Part shown: piece after piece, positions 1 to 7,012 of the stretch
Numbering within the stretch: the first letter of the stretch is position 1
Layout of the letters: each line of letters opens with the position of its first letter
Source of the DNA: Alphaproteobacteria bacterium
Lineage (GTDB): Bacteria > Pseudomonadota > Alphaproteobacteria > UBA8366
NCBI GenBank assembly: GCA_030743445.1
Contig: JASLSL010000281.1
Location: forward strand, 1 to 10,157
Length of the DNA stretch: 10,157 bases
Direction: 5' to 3'
Translations under genes and position numbers: made by a program
Notes under the pieces: generated by a model
What the model was told of the DNA's origin: nothing
Seen by the model: the letters and a program-made list of their open reading frames with translations, nothing else
Database searches by the model: none

Positions 1-726
1 TACCAGACCCAGGGCCGCTACACCGAGGCGGAGCCGCTCAACAAGCGCAGCCTCGCAATCGCCGAGAAGGTCGACGGTCCAGACCATCCGACCGTCGGAT
101 TGGCGCTGAACAACCTGGCCGAGCTCTATCGCCATCGGGGCCGGTATGCCGAAGCGACGCCGCTCTACGAACGCGCGTCGGTCATTCTCGAGGCGGCGCT
201 GGGGTCGGACCACGCCGAGGTCGCGTCGGCGCTGAACAATCAAGCGCTGAACTACACCTCCCAAGGCCGATACGACGACGCCGAACCGCTCTACCAGCGC
301 GCGTTGGAGAGCCGGGAGAAGGCGTTCGGGCCGAGCCATTCGAGCACTGGAATTACGCTGAACAATCTCGCCGACCTCTATCAGCTACAGGCGCGTTACG
401 ACGAGGCGAGGCCGCTCTACGAACGTGCGATAGAGATCTGGGAGGCGGCGCTCGGGCCGGAGCATCCGAGGCTGGGCATCGCGGTCAACAATCTGGGTCT
501 GCTGCACCGGGCTGAAGGCCGTTACACCGAGGCCGAGCCGCTTTTCAAGCGCGGCCTCGCGATCGACGAGAAGGCCTTCGGGCCCGATCATCCGGGCGTC
601 GCGACATCGTTGAACAACCTGTCCGAGCTCTATGGCGTCCTCGGACGCCATCGGGCCGCCCTGGACCTCATCCGCCGCGCCAGCGCGATCTATCGCGAAA
701 GGTCGGTGCGGTCCGCCGGTCTGCGT
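1..726 (+). repeat. In-gene 126-bp tandem repeats encoding 42-residue TPR units
   Basis: The segment consists of one partial and at least four clear units with exact 126-bp spacing, followed by a more degenerate last unit starting near base 607. The anchor is a codon run for (A/T/S)(L/V)NN at 103, 229, 355, 481 and 607. The units share the helix pattern LY..GRY.EA.PLY.RAL.I but differ at many third positions and surface residues. This suggests old duplications under selection rather than a recent expansion. Confidence 0.85.
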
Positions 727-2394
727 TTCGCCGGGGAATTGCGGGAACAAGGCACGGCCAAGCCGATATTCCTGCGTCATGTCCAGGCCGCGTTCGATTT
801 CCTGGAACTCGCTTCCGACGGATTGGCGCCGCTGATCTCTGAATCGTTCGAGGTCGGCCAGATGGCGCTCGCGACGAGCGCCGGCACGGCCATTGACCGG
901 ATGTCGGCGCGGTTCGCGGCGGGGGACGGCGTCCTCGCCGATAGGGTCAGGGCCCATCAGGACGCGGTGCAGCGTTGGCGGCGGCTGGATGGCGAGGTGG
1001 TCAAGGCGATGGGTCGGCCAGCTGCGGCGCGCGAAACGACGGAGGAAGCGCGCCTGCATGACGAGCTCGAAGTGCTGGATCGGCGTTTGAAGGAACTCAG
1101 TGACGATCTTGCCAAGGATTTCCCCGATTATGCCGAACTGGCGGCGCCACGCCCGGTATCGATTGCCGAAATCCAGGGTCTTCTCGGCGACGACGAAGCG
1201 CTATTGGCCTATGCGGTCTGGGACAAGACGACCTTCATCTGGGTGGTCCGGAAGGATTACGCGGAGATCCACCGAGTCGAGTACGGCGGCGCCTCGCTCG
1301 CCAGGGCGGTCACCGCGTTGCGCAGGGGGGTGCGGATCGAGGAAGGCAGCATCCCCAGGTTCGATACGGAACGCGCGTACGATCTCTACCGCAAGATATT
1401 CGTCCCGGCGGAGCGGCGACTGGCCGGCGCGCGCCACGTCTTCGTCGTGCCGGACAGCGCGTTGCAGAGCCTGCCGCTCGGCGTGCTGGTGACGAAGCAA
1501 CCGCCGGAGAAGGAAGGCATGGATTTTTTGATCGACTCCACGGATTACCGCCAGGTTCCGTGGCTCGCGCGAAAATACGCGATGACGACGCTGCCCTCGG
1601 TCTCCGCACTCCGCGCGCTCCGCAAAGTGACCAAGGGCAGCGCGGCCTCGAAACCGTTTATCGGCATCGGCGATCCCAAGCTCGACGGCGAGACGGGCTC
1701 GGGCCGGGGGATCGATATCGCCGAATTGCTGGCAACGCGTGGCGTCGCCGACGTGGAGTTGGTGCGCGAGTTGCCGTCCCTGCCGGATTCCGCGGATGAG
1801 CTCATGGCCCTGGCGAAGTCGCTCGGCGTGGGAGATGAGGCACTGACCCTGGGAAGCGAGGCGACGGAGACCTGGGTCAAGAGCGGCGCCTTGGCGGACG
1901 GCCGGGTCATCGCCTTCGCAACCCATGGCCTGCTCGCGGGCGAGCTCAAGGGGCTCGCGGAGCCGGCGCTGGTGCTGACGCCGCCGGCGAAAGGGACGAG
2001 CCACGACGACGGACTGTTGACCGCCAGCGAGGTGGCGCAATTGAAGCTCGACGCCGACTGGGTGATCCTCAGCGCCTGCAACACGGCGGCGGCGGATGGG
2101 ACGCCGGGTGCGGAAGGCCTGTCGGGGCTCGCTAAGGCGTTCTTCTATGCCGGCTCGCGCGCCCTTCTGGTCTCGCATTGGCCGGTCGAAACAAGTGCTG
2201 CGGTCAAGCTGACGACGGCCATGTTGGCGGAGCGCGCGCGGAATCCCGAGATCGGGCGCGCCGAGGCCCTGCAACGCTCGATGTTGGCGCTGATGGCGGA
2301 CGACGAAAAACCGTTCTACGGCCACCCGTTGTTCTGGGCGCCGTTCGTCGTCGTCGGCGAGGGCGGTGCGCCCGGCGCGGGCCGAAAAAAATAA
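1..2394 (+). CDS. TPR-repeat protein with C-terminal CHAT (caspase-like) protease domain, 5' partial
   Basis: The reading frame is open from base 1, so the true start lies upstream; 797 residues are visible before TAA at 2392. Codons 1 to about 240 are TPR units of exactly 42 residues: the (A/T/S)(L/V)NN signature recurs at bases 103, 229, 355, 481 and 607, a 126-bp step, and each unit carries GRY.EA.PL(Y/F).R and a G(P/S)(D/E)HP-like turn. This kinesin-light-chain-like TPR type usually forms a superhelical protein-binding scaffold. A helical charged linker follows (about codons 240-380). The CHAT domain (caspase HetF associated with TPRs) fills about codons 385-790. It contains ATHG with His at codon 642 (bases 1924-1926) and LSACNT with Cys at codon 693 (2077-2079), the expected catalytic dyad, then the conserved GLAKAF and SHWPV segments. 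By family knowledge CHAT proteins are cysteine peptidases or peptidase-like switches controlled by partner proteins. The target is unknown and no signal peptide can be judged. It converges on the next gene with a 14-bp gap. Confidence 0.93.
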   Translation, partial: YQTQGRYTEAEPLNKRSLAIAEKVDGPDHPTVGLALNNLAELYRHRGRYAEATPLYERASVILEAALGSDHAEVASALNNQALNYTSQGRYDDAEPLYQRALESREKAFGPSHSSTGITLNNLADLYQLQARYDEARPLYERAIEIWEAALGPEHPRLGIAVNNLGLLHRAEGRYTEAEPLFKRGLAIDEKAFGPDHPGVATSLNNLSELYGVLGRHRAALDLIRRASAIYRERSVRSAGLRFAGELREQGTAKPIFLRHVQAAFDFLELASDGLAPLISESFEVGQMALATSAGTAIDRMSARFAAGDGVLADRVRAHQDAVQRWRRLDGEVVKAMGRPAAARETTEEARLHDELEVLDRRLKELSDDLAKDFPDYAELAAPRPVSIAEIQGLLGDDEALLAYAVWDKTTFIWVVRKDYAEIHRVEYGGASLARAVTALRRGVRIEEGSIPRFDTERAYDLYRKIFVPAERRLAGARHVFVVPDSALQSLPLGVLVTKQPPEKEGMDFLIDSTDYRQVPWLARKYAMTTLPSVSALRALRKVTKGSAASKPFIGIGDPKLDGETGSGRGIDIAELLATRGVADVELVRELPSLPDSADELMALAKSLGVGDEALTLGSEATETWVKSGALADGRVIAFATHGLLAGELKGLAEPALVLTPPAKGTSHDDGLLTASEVAQLKLDADWVILSACNTAAADGTPGAEGLSGLAKAFFYAGSRALLVSHWPVETSAAVKLTTAMLAERARNPEIGRAEALQRSMLALMADDEKPFYGHPLFWAPFVVVGEGGAPGAGRKK

Positions 2395-2408
2395 CGGCGG
2401 CCCTCGAC

Positions 2409-3146
2409 TTATCTCTTCCGGAACACCGCGTTAGCCATCAATCCGGCGGCGACCGCGATGATCAGCGCCGCGATGCCGTAGAGTGCCGAGAACTCGTGCG
2501 CCATGCGGAACACCTCGGCCTCGAACCCGGTCTTCGAGATCAAGAGCGGTGTCTTCTGGGCACTCTTGATCTCGCCGTCCTTCACCAGGAAGACCTCGAC
2601 CGTGTAGATGCCGGTCGGCACGTTGGCCGGGAAGTACACATCCGTGCGGAACAGGCGGTCGCCGATGATCGAGACCTTGCCTTCCAATACGTCGTAATGC
2701 CCGAGACGCTGCTTGTTGCGGATCAACGCCTCGTGGAAGTCGGATGCCATCGCCGGGCCGACCTCGCCGCGCGGCTTGAAGGCAAGGTATTCGACGCCGA
2801 TCTGCTGCTGCTCGCGCAGGGCGAGCGGCAACCACTCGTCCATCTCCTCGCTCGCCATGACCTGATAGAACGACAGCGCCTTGTCGAAGGTCACCGCGTC
2901 ACGGTTGGCCCAGACGCCCGCGACCCGCTCCTTGCGGCGGACGGTGATCGTCTCGCGCGGGCCCTGGACCACGACGACGACCTTGCCGTCGCCGTCGGTG
3001 GCCCCGAACAGCAGCACCTTGGCGCCGGTGAAGCCGGTGGTGATGGCGACCAGATGCTCCGAAAGATCGGCGACCAGCGGCCCGGCGCGGGCGCCCGGCG
3101 CCGTGGCGGCGAGCAATGCGAGGGCGAGGGCGAGGCGCTTCAACAC
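2409..3146 (-). CDS. TIGR02186 / Alph_Pro_TM family membrane-anchored protein
   Basis: This 245-residue protein starts at GTG (3144-3146). A purine-rich GGGAGGG lies just upstream, inside the end of the preceding permease gene. Residues 1-21 form a signal peptide (MLKR, a Leu/Ala core, then AxA before GPLVADLSEH). Residues about 219-241 form one C-terminal transmembrane helix (FSALYGIAALIIAVAAGLMA) followed by a short basic RKR tail, so the body should be periplasmic with the tail in the cytoplasm. The segments around LLFGATDGDGKVVVVVQGP and VYFPANVPTGIYTVEVFL match what I recall of the alphaproteobacterial TIGR02186/Alph_Pro_TM family, whose biochemical role is not known. The start lies 2 bp after the TauE/SafE stop, so the two are almost certainly co-transcribed and translationally coupled. 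I infer an accessory role for the permease. Family call good, function unknown. Confidence 0.88.
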   Translation of the reverse strand: MLKRLALALALLAATAPGARAGPLVADLSEHLVAITTGFTGAKVLLFGATDGDGKVVVVVQGPRETITVRRKERVAGVWANRDAVTFDKALSFYQVMASEEMDEWLPLALREQQQIGVEYLAFKPRGEVGPAMASDFHEALIRNKQRLGHYDVLEGKVSIIGDRLFRTDVYFPANVPTGIYTVEVFLVKDGEIKSAQKTPLLISKTGFEAEVFRMAHEFSALYGIAALIIAVAAGLMANAVFRKR

Positions 3147-3148
3147 GG

Positions 3149-4066
3149 TCAGTGCCCTCCCGCCAGTGTGATCGAATAGACGTCGAGCGGCGTCGCGAGC
3201 AGGTCGAACGCCATCTTGCCGCAGACCGCGAGCACGATCAGCGCCAACAGGCTGCGCAGCTGCTCGCCCTTGAGCCGGGCGCCGAGCGTGGTGCCGAGCT
3301 GCGCCCCGATCACGCCGCCGACCAGCAGCAGGAACGCAAGCACCACGTCGACGGTCTGGTTGAACGTCGCCTGCAGGAAGGTCGCATTGGCGGTGACGAA
3401 GATGATCTGGAACAGCGAGGTTCCGACCACGACCGTGGTCGGCATGCCAAGCAGGTAGATCATCGCCGGCACCATGATGAAGCCGCCGCCGACGCCCATG
3501 ATCGCCGCCAGCACGCCGACGACGACGCCGACCATCAGCGGCAGCAGCGCGCTGATATAGAGCTTCGACTTGCGGAACCGCATCTTGAACGGCAGCCCGT
3601 GCAGGAAATTGTGCTGGTGCAGCTTGCCACGGCCGGCCTGAGTGCGGCTGCGGCGGAGCGCGCGCAGGCTTTCGACCATCATCATCGCGCCGACCGCGCC
3701 GAGGAAGATCACATAGGACAGCCGGATCACCAGGTCGATCTGGCCGAGCTCGCGTAACACGCTGAACAGCCAGACGCCGAAGGTCGAGCCGACGATGCCG
3801 CCGATCAAAAGCACCGCGCCCATCTTGAAGTCGACGTTGCCGCGCCGCCAGTGCGCGAGCACGCCCGAGACCGAGGCGGCGACGATCTGGTTGGCCTCGG
3901 TGCCGACCGCGACCGGCGGGGTCACGCCGAGGAAGATCAACAACGGCGTCATCAGGAACCCGCCGCCGACGCCGAAGATGCCCGACAGCATGCCGACGCC
4001 CGCGCCGAGGCCCAGCACGACGAACACGTTGACCGAAAGTTCGGCGATCGGCAGGTAGATATGCAT
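3149..4066 (-). CDS. Sulfite exporter TauE/SafE family permease
   Basis: A 305-residue polytopic membrane protein of the TauE/SafE (former DUF81) family, whose members are proposed to move sulfite, sulfoacetate or other organosulfonates across the inner membrane. It shows the family's internal two-fold repeat: the glycine-rich re-entrant motif appears as GIFGVGGGFLMTP at residues 29-41 and as IMGVGGGFIMVP at 189-200, each followed by a (V/M)xxVGT helix start (GTEANQ at 55-60, GTSLFQ at 215-220). A basic cytoplasmic loop (about 136-170, RRSRTQAGRGK) separates the halves. I chose ATG at 4064-4066 because GAAGGA lies about 12 nt upstream and the protein then begins just before the first membrane helix. 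An in-frame GTG at 4112-4114 would add 16 residues but has no visible ribosome site. It lies between the rhodanese gene and the TIGR02186 gene, and this sulfur context supports the name. The substrate cannot be assigned. Confidence 0.9.
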   Translation of the reverse strand: MHIYLPIAELSVNVFVVLGLGAGVGMLSGIFGVGGGFLMTPLLIFLGVTPPVAVGTEANQIVAASVSGVLAHWRRGNVDFKMGAVLLIGGIVGSTFGVWLFSVLRELGQIDLVIRLSYVIFLGAVGAMMMVESLRALRRSRTQAGRGKLHQHNFLHGLPFKMRFRKSKLYISALLPLMVGVVVGVLAAIMGVGGGFIMVPAMIYLLGMPTTVVVGTSLFQIIFVTANATFLQATFNQTVDVVLAFLLLVGGVIGAQLGTTLGARLKGEQLRSLLALIVLAVCGKMAFDLLATPLDVYSITLAGGH

Positions 4067-4225
4067 CGACGCCGCTTGTCCTTCAGCGAGTAACCGCCGG
4101 CCCGCGAGCGTCACGTCTGAAGCGGCGCCTGTCGCGGAGACTCCGGCCGACGGATTGCGATTCTGATTGCGAAGTCGCGCGGCATAATGCGCCGCATGAG
4201 AAGGGAGTTCAATATGCGGCGGGGG

Positions 4226-4570
4226 TCACGTTCCCGAGACCAGGGGGCCGCCGTTCTCGTACCAGGCCATCAACCCGCCCTCGAGGCGGTACATTTCCAT
4301 GAACCCGGCCGCGGCGAGTTGTTCCGCCGCCATGCCGCAGCGCACGCCGCTGGCGCAGACCAGCAACAGCTTCTTGTCGTCGTGCGGCGGGACCGCGGCG
4401 GGATCGAAGATCGACAGTGGCACGAGCGTCGCCCCCTCGATGTGGGCCGTCGTGAATTCGTGGGTCTCGCGTACGTCGACGACGATCGCCGCGCCGGCCT
4501 CGATCCAGGTTCTTGCGGTCGCCGGATCGATCAGCTCGATCCGCGACATGTCGGTCGGTTTGTCGCTCAA
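4226..4570 (-). CDS. Rhodanese-like domain protein (single-domain sulfurtransferase)
   Basis: A single rhodanese domain of 114 residues. Visible hallmarks are VVDVRETHEF (substrate-side CH2A-like motif), HIEGATLVPL, and the active-site loop VCASGVRCG with the persulfide-forming Cys encoded at 4355-4357. GF(M/x)EMYRLEGGLMAW closes the fold, as in GlpE/PspE-type proteins. Such enzymes pass sulfane sulfur from thiosulfate or persulfides to an acceptor. I chose the TTG at 4568-4570 because GGAGG sits 6 nt upstream of it. An ATG at 4547-4549 (protein starting MSRIELID) is the alternative but has no well-placed ribosome site. There is no signal peptide, so it should be cytoplasmic. It precedes the TauE/SafE permease on the same strand with a gap of about 160 bp, consistent with a shared sulfur-handling role but not proof of one transcript. 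Confidence 0.9.
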   Translation of the reverse strand: MSDKPTDMSRIELIDPATARTWIEAGAAIVVDVRETHEFTTAHIEGATLVPLSIFDPAAVPPHDDKKLLLVCASGVRCGMAAEQLAAAGFMEMYRLEGGLMAWYENGGPLVSGT

Positions 4571-4638
4571 GGAGTCCCTCCGCCGGCGCAGGCCATAATT
4601 TTTTATTGCGAGTAACATTGTCCGCGAACCGCGCCGGT

Positions 4639-4672
4639 CAAGCCGGCGGGCTTTGCAAGCCGGCGGGCTTTG
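4639..4672. repeat. Perfect 17-bp tandem repeat (two copies), each an imperfect hairpin
   Basis: The unit CAAGCCGGCGGGCTTTG occurs at 4639-4655 and again at 4656-4672 with no mismatch. Each unit can fold as AAGCC/GGCTT around a GC-rich loop. Together the copies can form a longer alternative stem (GCAAGCC with GGCTTTGC). It lies between the divergent rhodanese and SDR starts, about 50 bp before the SDR start codon, so it would fall in or near the SDR leader. Its role is unknown. Confidence 0.75.
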
Positions 4673-4720
4673 CCGTGCCGGGGCCAGCGGCTAAGCTCCG
4701 CTTGGGGAGGAACCGCGCCG

Positions 4721-5587
4721 ATGGGATACGAATCAGTTTTCAAGCCCGGCCTGTTCGAAGGCCAGACCATCATCGTCACCGGCGGCGGCAGCGGCATCGG
4801 CCGGTGCACCGCACACGAGCTCGCCTCCCTCGGCGCCAAGGTCGTGATCACCGGACGCCGGCGCGAGAAGCTGGAGGCGACCGCGGAGGAGATCGGCCAA
4901 GACGGCGGCGCGGTCGATCTTGAGGATTTCGACATCCGCGAGGAAGACAAGGTCAAGGCGGCGGTCGCCACGATCGTTGGGCGCAACGGCCCGATCCATG
5001 GCCTCGTCAACAACGCCGGCGGTCAGTTTCCGGCCCGGCTCGAGGACATCTCGCAGAAGGGCTGGGAGACCGTGGTGCGCACCAACCTCACCGGCGGGTT
5101 CCTGATGAGCCGCGAGGTCTACCTGCAGTCGATGGAGCAGCACGGTGGCGCCATCGTCAACATCATCGCCGACATATGGCGCTCGATGGCCTCGATGGGG
5201 CATTCCGGCGCGGCGCGCGCCGGTATGCTGAGCTTCACCGAGACCGCGGCGATGGAATGGGCGCACGCGCGGGTCCGGGTCAACACGGTGGCGCCGGGCT
5301 GGGTCGCGTCCTCCGGGCTGGATACCTACGAGGGCGAGGTGCGCGAGCGAACCAAGACCCTGCCGGGCCACAGTCCCTTGGCCCGGATCGCGACCGAGGC
5401 CGAAATTTCCGCCGCCATCGTGTTCCTGCTGTCGCCGGCGGCGGGCTACATCACAGGCAGCTGCATCCGGGTCGACGGCGGCGTGCCCAACAAGCCGGTC
5501 CACGCGACGATCCGAAGGGGCGAACCGACCTTGCCCTTCGAGGGCTTCCACCGCGCCGTCCGCCCCAAGGTCTTGGACGAGGAGTGA
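4721..5587 (+). CDS. Short-chain dehydrogenase/reductase, PECR/2,4-dienoyl-CoA-reductase-like
   Basis: A 288-residue SDR. The start ATG is 10 nt after GGGGAGG (4704-4710); an in-frame ATG further upstream at 4670 lacks such a site. The Rossmann nucleotide motif TGGGSGIG is at residues 20-27, NNAGGQF at 97-103, NLTGGF at 122-127, NIIADIW at 147-153, HSGAARAG at 161-168 and a VDGG end motif near 251-254. NNAGGQF and HSGAARAG are typical of peroxisomal trans-2-enoyl-CoA reductase (PECR) and related reductases, so an NAD(P)H-dependent reaction on an enoyl- or ketoacyl-type CoA substrate is the best guess. The classical Tyr-x-x-x-Lys pair is absent: SGAAR occupies the aligned site, and the Tyr that human PECR has two residues after the RAG is Leu170 here. 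Length is normal for the family. It converges with an acyl-CoA dehydrogenase gene, which fits acyl-CoA metabolism. The exact substrate is unknown. Confidence 0.9.
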   Translation: MGYESVFKPGLFEGQTIIVTGGGSGIGRCTAHELASLGAKVVITGRRREKLEATAEEIGQDGGAVDLEDFDIREEDKVKAAVATIVGRNGPIHGLVNNAGGQFPARLEDISQKGWETVVRTNLTGGFLMSREVYLQSMEQHGGAIVNIIADIWRSMASMGHSGAARAGMLSFTETAAMEWAHARVRVNTVAPGWVASSGLDTYEGEVRERTKTLPGHSPLARIATEAEISAAIVFLLSPAAGYITGSCIRVDGGVPNKPVHATIRRGEPTLPFEGFHRAVRPKVLDEE

Positions 5588-5594
5588 GGCCGGA

Positions 5595-5740
5595 CCCTCA
5601 CCCTCCCACCGCTTCGCGGCGGGCCCCTCCCTCTCCCGCTCTCACGGGAGAGGGGCTCGAATAACCCTCTCCCGCTTGCGGGAGAGGGTGGCGAGCGAAT
5701 GCGAGCGGGTGAGGGTGGCCGCGTAGCGGCGGGGTGAGGG
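5595..5740. repeat. Nested palindromic intergenic repeat, likely bidirectional terminator
   Basis: The element is bounded by an inverted repeat, CCCTCACC at 5595-5602 and GGTGAGGG at 5733-5740. Inside lie, in mirror order, a small CCGC-TTC-GCGG hairpin (5609-5619), a 9-bp stem CCTCTCCCG/CGGGAGAGG (5630-5638 with 5645-5653), an 11-bp stem CCCTCTCCCGC/GCGGGAGAGGG (5665-5675 with 5678-5688), and a CCGC-GTA-GCGG hairpin (5719-5729). It fills nearly the whole gap between two convergent genes. Sequences of this kind are dispersed in many copies in alphaproteobacterial genomes (recalled, not searched). A transcription-ending or mRNA-protecting role is inferred from position and structure. Confidence 0.8.
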
Positions 5741-5743
5741 AGC

Positions 5744-6898
5744 CTAAAGGCCGAGCTGCTTGGCCGCCAGGTCCTTCATCACCTCGGTGCTGCCACCGCC
5801 GATCGAGAGGATCTTCGACTCGCGGAAGATGCGCTCGACCTTGTGGCCGCGGATGATCCCCGCACCGCCGTGGAGCTGCACCGCGTCCGAGGCGCAGCGC
5901 TCGTGCGCCGAGGTGACGAAGTTCTTCAGCATGGCGATGTCGGGCACCGCGGTCTCGCCCTGCGTGACCTTCCAGATCGCGGCGTCGAGCATCGCCTCCA
6001 TCGCCTGGATGCTGGTCGCCATGTCGACCAGCTTGTGGCGCACCACCTAGTGCTCGCGGAGGTACTTGCCGAAGGTCTTGCGCTGGGTCGTGTAGCGCGC
6101 GGTCTCCTCGAAACAGCACTTGGTGGCGCCGAGCACGGTCGCGACGATGCCGAGGCGCTCTAGGTTGAAGTTGTGCATGATGCCCATGAAGCCGTGGTTC
6201 TCTTCGCCGATCAGGTTTTCCGCCGGGACCCGGACGTCGTCGAAGTAGAGCGTCGCGGTGTCCGAGGTCCACCAGCCGGATTTCTTCAGCTCGGTCTGCG
6301 AGAAGCCCTCCATGCCCTTCTCGACCAGCAATAGCGAGAGTCCGCCCATGCCCTCGCCGCCGGTGCGCACCGCGACGGTGTAATAGTCCGCCCGCATGCC
6401 GCTCGAGATGAACGTCTTCTGCCCGTTGACAACATAGTGGTCGCCGTCGCGCCGCGCGGCGGTGCGGATATTGGCGACGTCGGAGCCGGCGTCGGGCTCG
6501 GAGATCGCGAGGCAGATGATCTTCTCGCCCGAGAGGACCGCGGGCGCCACCCGTTGCCTCATCTCTTCCGTGCCGAGGGCGAGGATCGGCGGCAAGCCGA
6601 TGCCGTGCGCCATCAGTCCGACGCGAACGCCGGCGAATCCGCAACGGCTGAGCTCCTCGCGCGCCAGGCAGTAATAGAGAATCTCGCCGCCGGCGCCGCC
6701 GTATTCCTCGGGAAAGCCGAGGCCGAGGATGCCGGCCGCCCCGGCCTTCAGGTAGAGCTCGCGCGGGAAGGTGCCGTCCTCCTCCCAGGCCTCGCCGTGG
6801 GGTTCGATCTCGGCTGCGCAGAAGCGGCGAATCTGTTCGCGCACGGTCTCGGTCGCGTCGTCGTACATCGGGTGTCTTGGCGATGGTTGATTGGACAT
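5744..6898 (-). pseudogene. Acyl-CoA dehydrogenase, interrupted by an in-frame TAG
   Basis: The frame from ATG 6896-6898 (GAGGG about 8 nt upstream) to TAG 5744-5746 encodes a full-length flavin acyl-CoA dehydrogenase of about 384 residues, the normal family size, except that codon 284 (6047-6049) is TAG. Before it are the N-terminal helical domain, LAISEPDAGSD (130-140, first family signature), the beta domain, and FNLERLGIV with Glu247. After it, in the same frame, the protein resumes with VVRHKLVDMATS and continues through QLHGGAGIIRGHKVER (341-356) to the normal end. The usual residue at the stop is Gln (FGK.L.EHQ), so one C-to-T change (CAG to TAG) explains it. At the MCAD Glu376 position there is Gly (IGGGSTEV), while Glu247 matches the catalytic Glu254 of isovaleryl-CoA dehydrogenase, so this belongs to that active-site type. 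FAD oxidation of an acyl-CoA is the expected reaction. If the stop is real, the product lacks the C-terminal helical bundle and should be inactive. A GTG immediately after the TAG could start a separate 100-residue fragment. Confidence 0.85.
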
Positions 6899-6929
6899 GG
6901 GCCTACCCTCTTGGGCGGTTGAGGTCCTT

Positions 6930-6956
6930 GGATTGTGCCGCAGCGCCACCTGTCAA
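6930..6956 (-). promoter_or_regulatory. Candidate promoter for the acyl-CoA dehydrogenase gene
   Basis: On the minus strand a perfect TTGACA (-35 type) lies at 6951-6956, directly after the terminator hairpin of the upstream gene and about 55 bp before the acyl-CoA dehydrogenase start. No good -10 hexamer follows at 16-18 bp, so the call rests on the -35 match and its position only. Confidence 0.3.
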
Positions 6957-6985
6957 ACAACGAGGGCCGCCCCGAAGGACGGCCC
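6954..6985 (-). terminator. Rho-independent terminator of the aldolase-family gene
   Basis: Read on the minus strand, GGGCCGTCC (6977-6985) pairs with GGGCGGCCC (6964-6972) over 9 bp including one T-G wobble, around a TTCG loop. This gives the very stable C(UUCG)G tetraloop. A partly T-rich tail (TCGTTGTTT) follows at 6954-6963. It starts about 27 bp after the stop codon of the class II aldolase gene. Confidence 0.8.
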
Positions 6986-7012
6986 CGATGTCGTTTGCGG
7001 TCCGGCCGGCGG

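Noticed and set aside
1201..2325. Minus-strand frame of 374 codons inside the TPR-CHAT gene
   Set aside because: It is antisense to the conserved CHAT domain, has Arg/Gln/His-rich composition and no recognisable fold; high GC removes stop codons.
2178..3179. Long plus-strand frame of 333 codons across the end of the TPR-CHAT gene and the TIGR02186 gene
   Set aside because: It is antisense to a clear signal-peptide protein and reads as Arg/Asp/His/Gly-rich sequence typical of a high-GC shadow frame, with no domain.
4187..4615. Plus-strand frame of 142 codons opposite the rhodanese gene
   Set aside because: It is antisense to the intact rhodanese with its active-site CASGVR loop; no ribosome site or domain supports it.
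5595..5740. Intergenic repeat as a CRISPR array
   Set aside because: The units are inverted, unequal and without regular spacers, so they are palindromic hairpins rather than direct repeats with spacers.
5598..6644. Minus-strand frame of 348 codons running across the TAG of the acyl-CoA dehydrogenase
   Set aside because: It is a different frame from the conserved protein, is very Arg/Gly/His-rich and extends into the intergenic repeat. It is a shadow, not a repaired enzyme.
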